Origin: Chara braunii | Taxonomy: Eukaryota > Streptophyta > Charophyceae > Charales > Characeae | DNA length: 64,000 nt | Direction of reading: 5' to 3' | NCBI GenBank assembly: GCA_003427395.1 | Contig: BFEA01000631.1 | Coordinates: 609,843-673,842, forward strand | In this document: in pieces, positions 11,130 through 22,120 of the stretch | How the letters are laid out: each line of letters starts with the position of its first letter | How positions within the stretch are numbered: the stretch's first letter is position 1 | The notes under the pieces: generated by a model | Database searches by the model: none | Told to the model about the DNA's origin: nothing | The model's input: only the letters and a program-made list of their open reading frames with translations | Program-made: the position numbers and the translations under genes

Positions 11130-11800
11130 TGGGCCAGTTCCATAAGTTTGGGAAGGCCCAGTGCTGTGTTTTATTTTGTTGTGCCTGGAGAACCAGTCAT
11201 GTTCCATAAGTTTCGGTGGTCTGGTTGCTCTGACTTGTGAGGGCTGAATATGAATGACTTTTCAAGAGTCAATCAAACCCATAAGTTTGGGTAGTCTGGC
11301 GGCCTTGTTTACTTTGGGTTTTCTGTCGAGTTATTTTTGCCTTGGCTTTGGGAAAAACGAACCAGGCTGAGGATCAAGACATGTTCCATAAGTTTGGGTG
11401 GTCTTGGTCCAACGCCTCGCACATGCTGGAACCAGAAGGTTATAACTTTGTTATATTCTACTATTATACTATCTATGAAGAGGCTAGTCAGACAGGGTTC
11501 CATAAGTTTGGGTGGTCTGACTATAGCTTATCAAGTTATCACCAACTGAAGAGAGTATTAATTATGAATAAACTTGTGGTACGAAGGGGCAGGCTGAGTT
11601 TTGAGTTGAAGATGATCGGCTCAGTTATATGCTACCTCATAAGACTAAGTACAGACAATTATATAAACTGTGGATATTTAAACAGTTCAGGGCGGTTAGG
11701 GTGGCCTAGTCGTATGCCCAAAGAAGAGAAAAGTTGTTGTGCCCTGTGTTTGTGTATACTTCATGGTTGAGCTAGACATGTTCCATAAGTTTGGGTGGTC
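11130..11800 (+). repeat. Tandem array, core CATAAGTTTGGGTGGTC (copy 1)
   Basis: The core recurs near 11137, 11202, 11278, 11384, 11498 and 11780, about 65-115 bases apart, with one longer gap. The same core, reversed, occupies the same slot in the copies at 19.0-19.67 and 31.49-32.2 kb. Confidence 0.75.
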
Positions 11801-12059
11801 TTGCTTTATACCCTATGTGAGCTGGGTATAAAGGGATAAATCATTAAAAGACTACGAACTATTGTCTGCTAAGTTGACTTGGGCTGGTGAGAGTACTTAC
11901 CTTGTGGTTTGGCCTGCATGTGACTGAGTGAGGCTACCACTTAGTCTGAGTTTGAATTTGATAGGTAGTTGCTTTAGTTGCTCGCCAGGTGCTAGAGCCA
12001 TAGGAGTTAGTTTGATTTTCGCATATTCTGAACTGAGTCTATTTTTGCTTAGTCAATTT

Positions 12060-12600
12060 CTGCAGTTTCTGGGATCCTCGCGCTGCCGAAATTTCTACAA
12101 AACCAGGGAGTTAGTCAAATTTTGTTTTTTTTAGGGTTCAACTTTTTCGACTCTTTGGCTTGGTAAAGATATGGAGAGTCTCCTTTTCTAAAGGGAGTGC
12201 TACCCAATTTTTTGCTAATACAGGGAGTTAGACAAAATTGGACCTTGAGGAGTCAAAGTCATTTTAGATTCTGAACTTGACTTTGTATAAATTTTGGTAA
12301 GCTACTTTCTCTACGGGAAGCGCTGCCGAAATTTCTACAAATTCAAGGAGTTAGTCAATACTTGATTTTTTCAAAAGTTCAACTTGTCTGATTTTCATAT
12401 ATGGCTTAGTAAAAATTTGGGAAGTCTCCTTTTCTAAAGGGAGGGCTGTCCAATTTTTTGCTAATTCAGGGAGTTAGACAAAAGTTGACTTTGGAAAGTT
12501 GAAAATTATTTATGTTTCCATATTTAGGCTGATATAAATTCTGAGAAGGCACTTTTCCTACGGGAAGCGCTGCCGAAATTTCCTTAGTCTAAAGGAGATA
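12060..12600 (+). repeat. Tandem array, core GAAGCGCTGCCGAAAT (copy 1)
   Basis: About five units of roughly 120 bases. Two alternating types are visible: one with GCGCTGCCGAAATTTCTAC then GGAGTTAGTCAA, the other with GTGCTACCCAATTTTTTGC then GGAGTTAGACAA. The units read through in a helical-like alternation, suggesting the true higher-order unit is about 240 bases. Confidence 0.7.
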
Positions 12601-12969
12601 AATTATGTTTTGACAGATGACAATTCTGGCGATCCACTCTGTATGGGGGAGATTCCGCCATAGGTCTACCTTTCTCTGGGGCTTGAGTGTGTGAGGTATG
12701 GTGTGAGTTACAGGGAACAGTAAAGTTGACCACATTGGTGGATGACAATATTGCTATTGTATGTGTCTGTGTTTTATGCAGGTTAGTATTTTGGAGCCTG
12801 GTATATGGGCCATACTTTGGAGGCAGTGAGAATGACAACCATATCCCGCACGGTCCACATACTTGATGGGTTTATGTTTTCCCCTTCTCTTACTGTTATC
12901 TCGAGTCCTGATTTAATGTATGAGTATTGGGGTGCTTGTTTATTTACTGAGTAATTTTGCTTATTGATT

Positions 12970-13960
12970 TTTATGGTTGGACGTTGTAGTCCGTGACAGC
13001 CGTCAAAGTCAAACCCCTTGACTTCTTTCCTGACCCTGGATGATAGAGCTGGACTCCAGGGCAATAAGAGACGATTGTCACCACACTGACCACAGGTATA
13101 AACCTGTGTACCACCCACTCTCCACAGGGTGCAGAAAAGAGTGTGGTTTTCAACCACCCTTGGCGGTTGCCCAACGTCGAGAAATCAGTCTCTCAAGGCG
13201 CGTGTCAGCCGACACTGGGGTGTCGAATGCGACCCTCGAGAATAACGAGGACCGCATGAGTATGGGTACTACATAGTACGCCATCATTGCGACTGCTTGC
13301 GTAGGCATGCATTGCGAGTCGATATGAGTAGCCTTGCATCCGCGCGGTTTTATACTAGGTCTCGCGCGCGATGCCTATCCGATTTCCGCATCGGAAAGTT
13401 ATGGGATGGCTACCGAGGGACTAGGAGCCTAGTCGCGTTGTTTGTGTTGTGTCGTTTCGTGCATATGTTGTGTGTGTGCTTTATTTTTATGTTCTTTATA
13501 GTGGTGTGCGCGTGGCATGTGGGATACGTCCTAGTCGACCGGCGACGAGTCGTGCTTGGAACCTCAGCCCCCTAAGATGTCGGTTCGCGTGCGGGTCCGA
13601 TAGAGGCGTAGTACCGCGCGTACCCCCTATGCTACAGCGAACGAGGAACGTCATCGGCTGGTCCACCTTTGCAATTGCAGTTGATTAGCTTTCGTACTGT
13701 GGACTGGTAGCTCGGAGGGGATACGCCCACCGAAGGGAGGTGACAACTCCCGGAAGGTGGAGGTAAGTCGTGCCTCGCGTACGCCCTATCCTGTCGTAGG
13801 GGCTCGCGAGAGGTATGGCTGGCGCACTCGGCCGGAGCGGCTTTACAGAAGCTTCATGTGTATTCACGACGAGGATTAAGTCCAAATCTTGCATGACGCA
13901 GCCGGGAGGGTCCCGCACTGCCCTTGTGCGGTGCCGGACCGATGCGCTCGACAGGCGCCC
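12970..13960 (+). repeat. Distal block of the composite repeat (copy 1)
   Basis: Shared in full with 28.84-29.83 kb (reverse) and in part with 26.9-27.64, 46.71-47.43 (forward), 37.1-37.6 and 17.8-17.88 kb (reverse). Landmarks are a small hairpin near 13203 (CGACACTGGGGTGTCG), CCTAGTCGACCG near 13528, a CGGAAGGTGGAGGTAAG block near 13750, and the distal pair GAGGGTCCCGC and GATGCGCTCGAC near 13910-13950. Several frames are open through it but none is conserved among the copies. Confidence 0.7.
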
Positions 13961-13982
13961 CACCCCCCGCCACCCACCACGC

Positions 13983-14151
13983 GCGCGCACACACACACAC
14001 ACACTCTCTCACAAATGGCAATCCCGCACACACACACCACATGCACATGCACGCACACACGCATACACACACACACACACGCACACATGCACACGCACAC
14101 ACACACACACACATGCGCACAGACACACACACGCACACACACACACACACA
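13983..14151. repeat. (CA)n-rich microsatellite abutting a gap
   Basis: Imperfect CA repeat with ACACGC and ACATGC interruptions, running straight into the assembly gap. The true length is unknown. Confidence 0.95.
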
Positions 14152-14423
14152 NNNNNNNNNNNNNNNNNNNNNNNNNNNNNNNNNNNNNNNNNNNNNNNNN
14201 NNNNNNNNNNNNNNNNNNNNNNNNNNNNNNNNNNNNNNNNNNNNNNNNNNNNNNNNNNNNNNNNNNNNNNNNNNNNNNNNNNNNNNNNNNNNNNNNNNNN
14301 NNNNNNNNNNNNNNNNNNNNNNNNNNNNNNNNNNNNNNNNNNNNNNNNNNNNNNNNNNNNNNNNNNNNNNNNNNNNNNNNNNNNNNNNNNNNNNNNNNNN
14401 NNNNNNNNNNNNNNNNNNNNNNN
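14152..14423. other. Assembly gap (272 Ns)
   Basis: A run of N between a CA microsatellite and a C10-A21 tract. All long frames reported across it are artefacts of translating N. Confidence 1.
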
Positions 14424-15940
14424 CCCCCCCCCCAAAAAAAAAAAAAAAAAAAAATTCTATTTTTTTTCTCCACCTTTTCTGTTTTTTATTTTTTATAATT
14501 AAAAAAAAAATCATCTATTTTCAACAAAAAAACAAATGGGGTTGTAGGGCTTGAAAATCCCTACAATCTCATTTTTTGTTTTTTACCCATTATTTAATTC
14601 AGAAAAATTCGCGCAAATTCATGTCCGCGACGCGGCCGAGGCCAGTCGCGGATGCGGACATGAATGTGGCCACTCTCCGAGCTCGACCCCGCCGACGCGT
14701 GTTTCGTAGCCTAAGAATGGTCGCGCGCACGAAGCACGGTCCGTAGGGCCAGGGTAAAAATTGACGGGCGAACCTACGGTCGGTATGGGCTACGCCCGAA
14801 AAAGGCCGGGGGGAGGCAGTAAAGCCATAAGGTCCGTTTACCCACCTTCTGTAATTTTTATTTTGGTTATATTTTTCTTTCATTTTATAGTATTTAGCTT
14901 TACTTTGCAAACCGGCTCGACTTCTTTGCGGAGCCTATCGGGAAAGGATAAAGATTTTACTTTGTGCGCGCACAAGAGGATTGTGTTTTGACGATGTGGA
15001 GAGAGGCATGACTTTTCGGCCCTAGCATGAGGAAAGTCGGGAGTTTTGGCGGTGAATGTGGTCTCCCCGACAGCGAGGGTATAAAACGATGACAACAGAC
15101 GACGTTACATGGCGGTCGTGAGTCTGGCCGGTAGGCCAAGGCGAAGGTCTAGTTTGTGTTTGTAACCCTCACGGTGTCAAGACTGTTTATAAGAAAGTTG
15201 ACGCCTACTTAGTTCAGCCTTGGGCTTAGTTCTATTGGTTGCGGTACTGAACAGTCAAGTAACAGGTTTGGGTATTGAGGCCAACGAACAATTATGGAGG
15301 GAAGGAGCGCAACCGGCGGAGATTGAGGGGTCGAGGGTCTTGTGGGACTATCCCCCTTGGTTTTGTCGGATGGGTCCGGGTCTGGGTCTGACTTGCAAGA
15401 TGAAGAGGGTGCCGGTGAGTCCCCGTCCTCTCCAGTTCCACTATTTTGATTGATTTTTTTTTCTTTTTTTTTAAGGTCCCGTCTTTTCACCAGGCCAGAA
15501 ACCGACTCCGGGACCAATGGCAGAACCGACGGGCCTACCTCATATGGTACGTCCGTGAACTATTGAATTACGGACGTGAGTTTGCATTGGGATAAAACTA
15601 GCTGAAGTAAATGTGTTCAAGGCCAAATACATGCGATGGACCAACGACAAAGAAGTACCATGAGGGGAGGATGAAAAAAGTTTTCGAAAGAGAGTTTAAA
15701 AGTGCTTGAAATTGTTAAGCAAGGAGCGGGTGAAGAAAGTCGTGCATCCCCATCTGGGCAAGGTGGCCTGCCAACGTGGGCTGCTATGACCGGCATTGCA
15801 GTGGGGAGCTATTGAAACCTCCCACGCAGTCAAGGACCTTGAACACGCGCCTCCATTGGAGGGCCCGTTCAAGATCCTGCCAGTTCGGGATGCTAATGAA
15901 ATTCCTCTATCCTACAAGTCTTGAAACATGGACCGAAGGG
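14424..15940. other. Unassigned; homopolymers, one strong hairpin, repeat fragments
   Basis: Begins with C10 and A21 at the gap edge, which looks like low-quality end sequence. A hairpin at 14617-14665 has arms ATTCATGTCCGC and GCGGACATGAAT with further pairing inside. At about 15195-15240 a block with TTCAGCCTTGGGCTTAG matches, in reverse complement, 35.94-36.0 kb. No convincing gene. Confidence 0.5.
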
Positions 15941-15948
15941 GTCAACAT

Positions 15949-16430
15949 GCAGCCTGGTGCAGGTGAGCTGCTGGGTGCAAAGCCCACGAGGCAGCAAAAT
16001 CCTGAGTGGCAAGATCTCCTGCACGTGCTCCGTCCGCCAACCGTGATCTGTTGTCAGAGGGTTTGAGTGTGAGCATGCCATTAGGACCCAAAAGGTGGTG
16101 ATCTGCGAATAGGAAGGGTGCAGCCAGAGGGAACTCTGGTGGGGGCGCGCAGCAGCTACTGACATGCAAATCATTCGTAGGACTTCGGTATAGGTGCGAA
16201 ATACTATCGAACTAACTTGTAGTTGGTTCCCCTCGAAGTGGCACGCAGTAGATACCAACATGCAAATCGTTTGTCAGACTTGGGGTATAGGGGTGAAAGA
16301 CTATCGAATTGACTAGTATCTGGTCCCCCTCGAAGTAACACGCAGTAGATACTTACGTGCAAATCGTTCGTCAACCTCGGGTATAGGGGCGAAAGACTAG
16401 TGGAACCAGCATGATGTTGGTTCCATCCGA
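15949..16430 (+). repeat. Inverted repeat, left arm, with ~98-bp subunits
   Basis: Reverse-complement partner of 17370-17750. The outer ~200 bases are unique (CTGGTGCAGGTGAGCTG to AGGGAACTCTGG). The inner part has three tandem units starting near 16162, 16259 and 16357 with the core ATGCAAATCGTTCGTC and GTATAGGGGCGAAAGACT. The right arm has two units, so the arms differ by one unit. Confidence 0.75.
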
Positions 16431-16789
16431 AGTTTCCCTCGGGATAGCTGGAGCTGTCGGGCCGCTTCCCCATCCTGTCGGGCCGTGCGGTGACGGGCAA
16501 TGCTAAATGGGAATGTGGGATTATGCGGGCGCTAGCGAGGGAGGTGAAGGTGATGAAAGTGACGGGGACAATGAGGAAGAAGAAAATGACTATGGAGAAA
16601 AGAGAAAACTCATGACTTACTTGGTTTCTAACAGGATCAAGCGGGAGGAAGTGCAAAACAGGGGTTTTGAAGGAAGGCGACATGCATGGTAAAGTCAGAT
16701 TGGCCGCTCAGAGGATAGAGAAGAAGGTGGTAGGATTCGCAGATGCGCAGAAGAGTTGGGGTGAGAAAAAAATAGAAGAGCGGGAGTGA

Positions 16790-16865
16790 AAACTATGTTT
16801 CTCGCTCGTTTCTTAGTGGAATTGAGCGAGAGAAGAGTTTAACTAGGGGTTTCGGGGTACTCTCA
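16790..16865 (+). repeat. Lone dyad unit of the 180-bp family
   Basis: TCTCGCTCGTTTCT, a short spacer, then AATTGAGCGAGAG and a GGGGTTT run 20-30 bases on. It matches the 8.9-9.35 kb units, and lies in the spacer of the 16-17.7 kb inverted repeat. Confidence 0.55.
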
Positions 16866-17369
16866 ACAAGATGGTTGCGGCAGATTTCTGTTTTAGGCAA
16901 CTGGTTTGTTGGTATGGACTGTAGGGACTACGTGAAGGGAATGGGGATGTATTTTCCCGCGTTCTACTTGGAGATCCGTACACATTTTGCACATATGGTG
17001 AGCACTAGAGCGAAACCTTTCGTCATGGTCATTGCCCTTGGCTTCGCAGTGTTCCCCACCTGGGTGCTCTTCATTCCGGCGAGCGTGTCCATCGCATTCC
17101 TTATCCGATAGTTATCCTCTTTCGATGATCACACCCCCGGTAGCGCCTGTTCACCAGAATCACCAGATGCCGCGGTGTTCTTCTTCGGGATCTTTGTCAT
17201 TGAAGTGTTCATGTGGTTCTTGTTACCTTGTTGTCATCCTCATTGTGTTCTTCCTGGTGGTGGTTGGCTCGACCGTCGTGCTTGCCAAGACTATGTGAAC
17301 TTGGTCGCAATTAAGGCCAGGGTGCACTGAGTGGCAGACTGTAAGTATTTGTTGCACACTACTTTGAGG

Positions 17370-17750
17370 GGGACAAGATACTAGTCAATTCGATAGCCTT
17401 TCACACTTATACCCCAAGTCCGATAAACGATTTGCATGTTAGTATCTATCGTGACTGTGTGCCACTTGGAGGGGAACCAACTACTAGTTAGTTCGATAGT
17501 CTTTCGTCCCTATACCCAAGTCCTATGAACAATTTGCACGTCAGTATCAGTTGCACGCCCCCACTAGAGTTCCCTCTAGCTGCGCCCTTCGTACGCGCAG
17601 ATCACCACCTCTTGGGTCCCAATGGCATGCTCACACTCAACCCTCCAACAACAGATCATGGTTGACAGATGGAGCACGTGCAGGAGGTTCCTGCCACTCA
17701 GGATTCTGCTGCCTCGTGGGCTTTGCACCCACCGGCTCACCTTGCTCTAT
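17370..17750 (-). repeat. Inverted repeat, right arm, with ~98-bp subunits
   Basis: Pairs with 15949-16430. Two subunits (reversed core GATTTGCATGTTAGTATC near 17433 and a variant near 17527), then the unique outer part ending at CACCGGCTCACCTTG. It abuts composite copy 2. Confidence 0.75.
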
Positions 17751-17794
17751 TGATCAGTAGTGTAGTGTAGAGTAGTTGCGTGGCTGAGAGTCTG

Positions 17795-20700
17795 AGCTTT
17801 GTCGAGCGCATCGGTCCGGCACCACACGAAACGGAGCGGGACCCTCCCGGCCGCGTCACGCAGGAGTCGGTCTGATCCTCGTCGCGATATATACATGGAG
17901 CTCACACCACGCCTCACACTCAAGCCCCATCCAATGTCCAACCTTCCTTAAATCTCACAAGTCTTTTATAATGACCATTAAAAAAAATCCGGTTAAAACC
18001 CTCAAAGAAACATATCAAATCTCAGGGCTAAGGCAATCAAGTTGAGGTACAGGTGTAAGCAAAGTTGTGTCGTGAGCCAACGAGTCGGCGATCCACCAAC
18101 CGACCTGTTATCAGTGATAACAGAAAATGATCCTCGTAGGATCAAGTTGAAGTTAGTCCAAATTTTGGATCGAATATCCAAAGAAGACCTGTATCATACG
18201 ACAGGTCAATGTCCAAGTTAAATCATCAATGTATGGAGATCAAATCCCCATGACACGTTCTCACTCAAGACTCTCCCGATAGCCGAACCTAGGTCTACCT
18301 CTAAGCCAGTGTCCAAAGAAAGGTAGACCTGTGGCAAAATATCCCCCGTACAGAATGGATCACCAGAATCGTCATCTGTCATAATATAATCTAACTCCTT
18401 TAAACTAAGAAATTTTCGACAACGCTTCCCGTAGGAAAAATGTCTTTTCAGAATTTATATCAACCCGAATATGAAAAACATAAATAATCTTCAACTTTCC
18501 AAAGTCAAATTTTGTCTAACTCCCTGAATTAGCAAAAATTTGGGCAGCACTCCCTTTAGAAATGGAGACTTTCCATATTTTTACTAAGCCATATATAAAA
18601 ATTAGACAAATTGAACTTTGAAGAGTTAAATTTTGACTAACTCCTTGGATTTGCAGAAATTTCGGCTGCGCTTCCCGTAAAAAAAGTAGCTTGCCAAAAT
18701 TTATATAAAGCCAAGTATAACAAATGATCCCAGAAAATGCGAGAATTGATCTAAGTAAAAAAACTTAGCTCAGAAAATGCAAGAATTGAAACTAACTCTT
18801 ATAGCTCTAGCACATGGCGAGCAACTAAAACAACTCCCTATCAACAGAAACTTGGACTAAGTAGTGATCTCACTCAGCTATATGCAAGGTCAAACCACAG
18901 AGGTAAGTACTCTCACCAGCCCAAAGTCAACCTTGTCAAACAATAGTTCATGATATCTCAATGATTTATCCCTTTATACCCAGCTTACATAAGGCATAAA
19001 GCTAGACCACCCAATCTTATGGGAACCTGTCTAGTTCAGCCATAGAATGTACACAAACACAAGGCACTACAACTTTTCTCTTCTTTGGGCGCATGACTAG
19101 GTTAGCCAGCCTAGTCGCCCTAAACCATTTAAGTATCCAAGTTATATATAATTGTCTGCACTTTGTCTTTTAAGGCAACATATAACTGAACCAGTCATCT
19201 TAGATCAAGATTCAGCCTGTCCCTTTTTACCACAATTCGTATTCTTAGTTCATACTCTCTTCAATTGGTGATAAACTATAGTCAGACCATCCAATCTTAT
19301 GGAAAAATGTTTGATTAGACGGTTCATAAATAAAGTACTATAGAACATAAACAATTTAAACATTTTGGTTTCAGCATGTGCGCGGCTTCAGACCAGACCA
19401 TCCAATCTTATGGGAACCAGTTCAGTCCTTTGCCTAAATTCTCCTTAGAATAAAAAAAAGAAACTAATAAACATCAGAAAATTCCAAACAAAACAAGGCA
19501 ACCGAGCCATCCAATCTTATGGAAACATGCTTGATCCCTAAAAAAGCAATCACAAGCAACCCTCGCAAGTCAAAGCAACTAGACCACCCAAACTTATGGG
19601 AACCTATCTCGTCCTTCAGGCAATCGAAAATAAACATAGCACAGGCCCCTCCAATCTTATGGAGACTCTCCCAGCCTTTGGTTGACTCAGTCAAACACAA
19701 GCAATACAACCTTTCTCTCATCCTTCCTCCAGATGCAACCCAAAATCTGCTTTCAGTCAGAAAAACAAAAACTGAAACTGCAACTTGTACAATCATTCCT
19801 TTACTTAAGTCTAGTTCGTCCTGAAAGTCAAAGTGGGGAGACAGGCAATATACTCAGTAAAAAATAACAAGAAATACAGTAGGGGCTATAACAAGGGTTT
19901 ATAGAAGGAAAACAAAGTTTTTACCTCTCAGTTCCCTGCCTCCATAACTCCTCCTGAGTTCTGGCAGAGCTCCCGCAATCGATGGGCTGACTCCCCACAG
20001 AGTCTTGCTGCGGTCCTACGGGTTACGATCCCGCCTGCCGCCTTCCTCTCAGAACAGGACTAAACTTAGAGTAAGACGGGTAGGAGGTAAGGGGTTTCAG
20101 ACTCTCAAGATACAAGAAGGGGACTGACTCAACTCCCAGGAGAGGGCCTTGTAGTCTTCATGCGCCTGAGGGCCCTGCAATGGTGGTCAGGATACGACAA
20201 CAACTTGGTCAAACTGGAGTCAACCTTCAGCTGTTGACTTTCTGACGACCTTCCAAATTCGCAATAAAGACTCCCCTCCAACAATCTCAATTCTCTTAGC
20301 ACGCTCGTGACCCGAAACCCATTGGTCACAAGTAGATCCGCAGCCCCGTGGCTCCCCGCCCTCTACTCCGTCCATTAGCATGAACAACGCACCGCCCCGT
20401 GACCAGGCCTACTCCTTGCGGCCTGCCTGCAGCTGCGTCACATGATACGATCGGCAGAGCATTAGCCAGCGGGCGGGTCTTCAGCTCTGCGGCTCACCCC
20501 TCTTTACTCAGATACAGCAGGCTGAGCAGTTCTTCAGTCAGCCGGTAATTCAATTTGTTTCCGCAGTTGGTCTCCTCGCCGCACCGACTGATGGGATGGT
20601 GGTCTGCCAGCCAACAGATAGATCTGCAATCCCACAACCTTTCTTGAATTAGCGTGCTCTGTACCGCACGGACCTCTCCCTTCATGCAGCAACAAGTTTG

Positions 20701-22120
20701 TGACCAGGTACCTCAGTTTCTAATACGAGCACATCGCCGGCAGAATCATGTAGGTAGCAGGTACGACCCCTTGCTGTAACGTTTACTACAAACAACAAAG
20801 TTTTCCTTGCTCTATCGCCGACTCACAATTTAGTCTGTAAGCTCTAGGCTTCCCTATCTGCTTGCTGCGCCCGCACCACAAACTGAATAGAGCATCAGCC
20901 ATATCACACTTCCGCAGGGCACGACATCAAACCCAAATATTACTGTGTCTTGGCCAATGATTTAAAATGCTAGCTACGGTCAATCACAGCGGCAGCACAC
21001 GGCGCCGTACCAGCGCCCAGTCAATAGAGACACATTAGCTCCTAAACGACGGAGCACAGCAATCCGTAGCAGTCTGTGCACGGCTAAACGAACCAGCAGC
21101 ACCCCAACCTCAAGCCGTGGTAGCCGCAACCTTCAACAACAACTAATCAGGTGAGGTCGGTCGTTCCTGCGCAACTGCCATAATCACGGAGGCCGGCGGT
21201 AACCTCAACAGCGGGGCTCGATCATACCACTCAATCCAACTCAGCCCGCTGTATCCTGTTCACTCATCTGGCTGAAAACAGTCCGCCCGACTGTCGTCTC
21301 TGCATCTGCTCATCCTGATGAGTCCCACATCCACCAATAGGTAGGTTCCCTCTCTCCTGGTTCCTATTGTTTGCCTGCAGCCAGTTCGCTCAGTGCGACA
21401 AAACGCACTCCGACCAACGGCAAAAATCTGCACGCACAAACCAGGTACGTTCACTCATCCCCTTTTCCTGCCTACTTTCTCCTCCCCTTCAATTTTCTCT
21501 CTCTCTTGCCATCCTTCGTTTCTTCTCACCGTCATTTCTCCACCTACATGCCCCTTCCTCAGATTCCGGCCAGGTTCACCGGATTCAGTGGTCACCATGG
21601 TCAAGATGCCCCTTCAAGACAGTCACGACCGTTCCAAAGCAGCAGCTCGATGATGGAGATGGTCGGTAGGTACAAGCAGGATCTCAAGCATGGGCCTCAA
21701 GCACTTACCTCATGTACAGAATAAGAAGGACCTCATATATAGAACAAGAACGAGTCTGCTGTTGAAAATGGGCAGATACATCACCATTTTACTTTATTTT
21801 CCCTTGGCGCAACTTTAATTTCTCATGCCGGTCAAACCATCGCCCGAATAAAAAATCTAACATGGTCATTCAACTCGGAACTTGGAATGGCCCAAAACCC
21901 CCATTTAGCATCCCCCTCGTCCGATTTCGTCCGAAAATGAGCCGGATATGCGTTTGCCATTGCCCTTCTTCGCTCCACTCTCACTATACTAACATCAAAA
22001 CTAACTCGACCATTGTACTTGCCCTACCCTAAAACCCCAGTCTACAATCTTTCCCCGCTCGTTTTTACCAAGAAACGAGCGGGATATGCATCTTTCGACT
22101 TCGTCATAGCCACTCCCCCG
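17795..22120 (-). repeat. Composite modular repeat, copy 2 (reverse)
   Basis: Modules in reverse order: a truncated distal block (17796-17880), the short block (18.33-18.39 kb), the GCGCTGCC-core array (18.41-18.69 kb), the CATAAG-core array (19.0-19.67 kb), the unique block (19.95-20.33 kb, with TCCCGCAATCG and GTCCTACGGGTT), a unique spacer (20.4-21.7 kb), and dyad units near 21918 and 22055. It faces copy 1 tail to tail. The distal block is cut to under 100 bases. No coding frame is credible. Confidence 0.6.

Larger units (their letters stand above)
8900..13960 (+). repeat. Composite modular repeat, copy 1 (forward)
   Basis: A non-coding repeat of about 5 kb built from ordered modules. 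These are a 180-bp tandem block with a dyad (8.92-9.35 kb), a variable purine/CTG-rich part (9.4-10.55 kb), a unique block (10.58-10.87 kb), an array with the core CATAAGTTTGGGTGGTC (11.13-11.80 kb), an array with the core GAAGCGCTGCCGAAAT (12.06-12.60 kb), a short block at 12.61-12.68 kb, and a distal block of about 1 kb (12.97-13.96 kb). The same order occurs in reverse at 17.8-22.1 and 28.8-34.6 kb, and forward with a different first array at 24.1-27.6 kb. No frame encodes a transposase or polymerase. It could be a non-autonomous giant element or a very long LTR; the ends are not defined. Confidence 0.6.

Noticed and set aside
13815-14554. Several long open frames (150-227 codons) on both strands
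   Set aside because: They cross the 272-N gap and a CA microsatellite; their length comes from untranslated N and repeat coding.
16162-16430. CRISPR-like regular spacing
   Set aside because: The ~98-bp units are whole tandem repeats with no unique spacers, and the genome looks eukaryotic.
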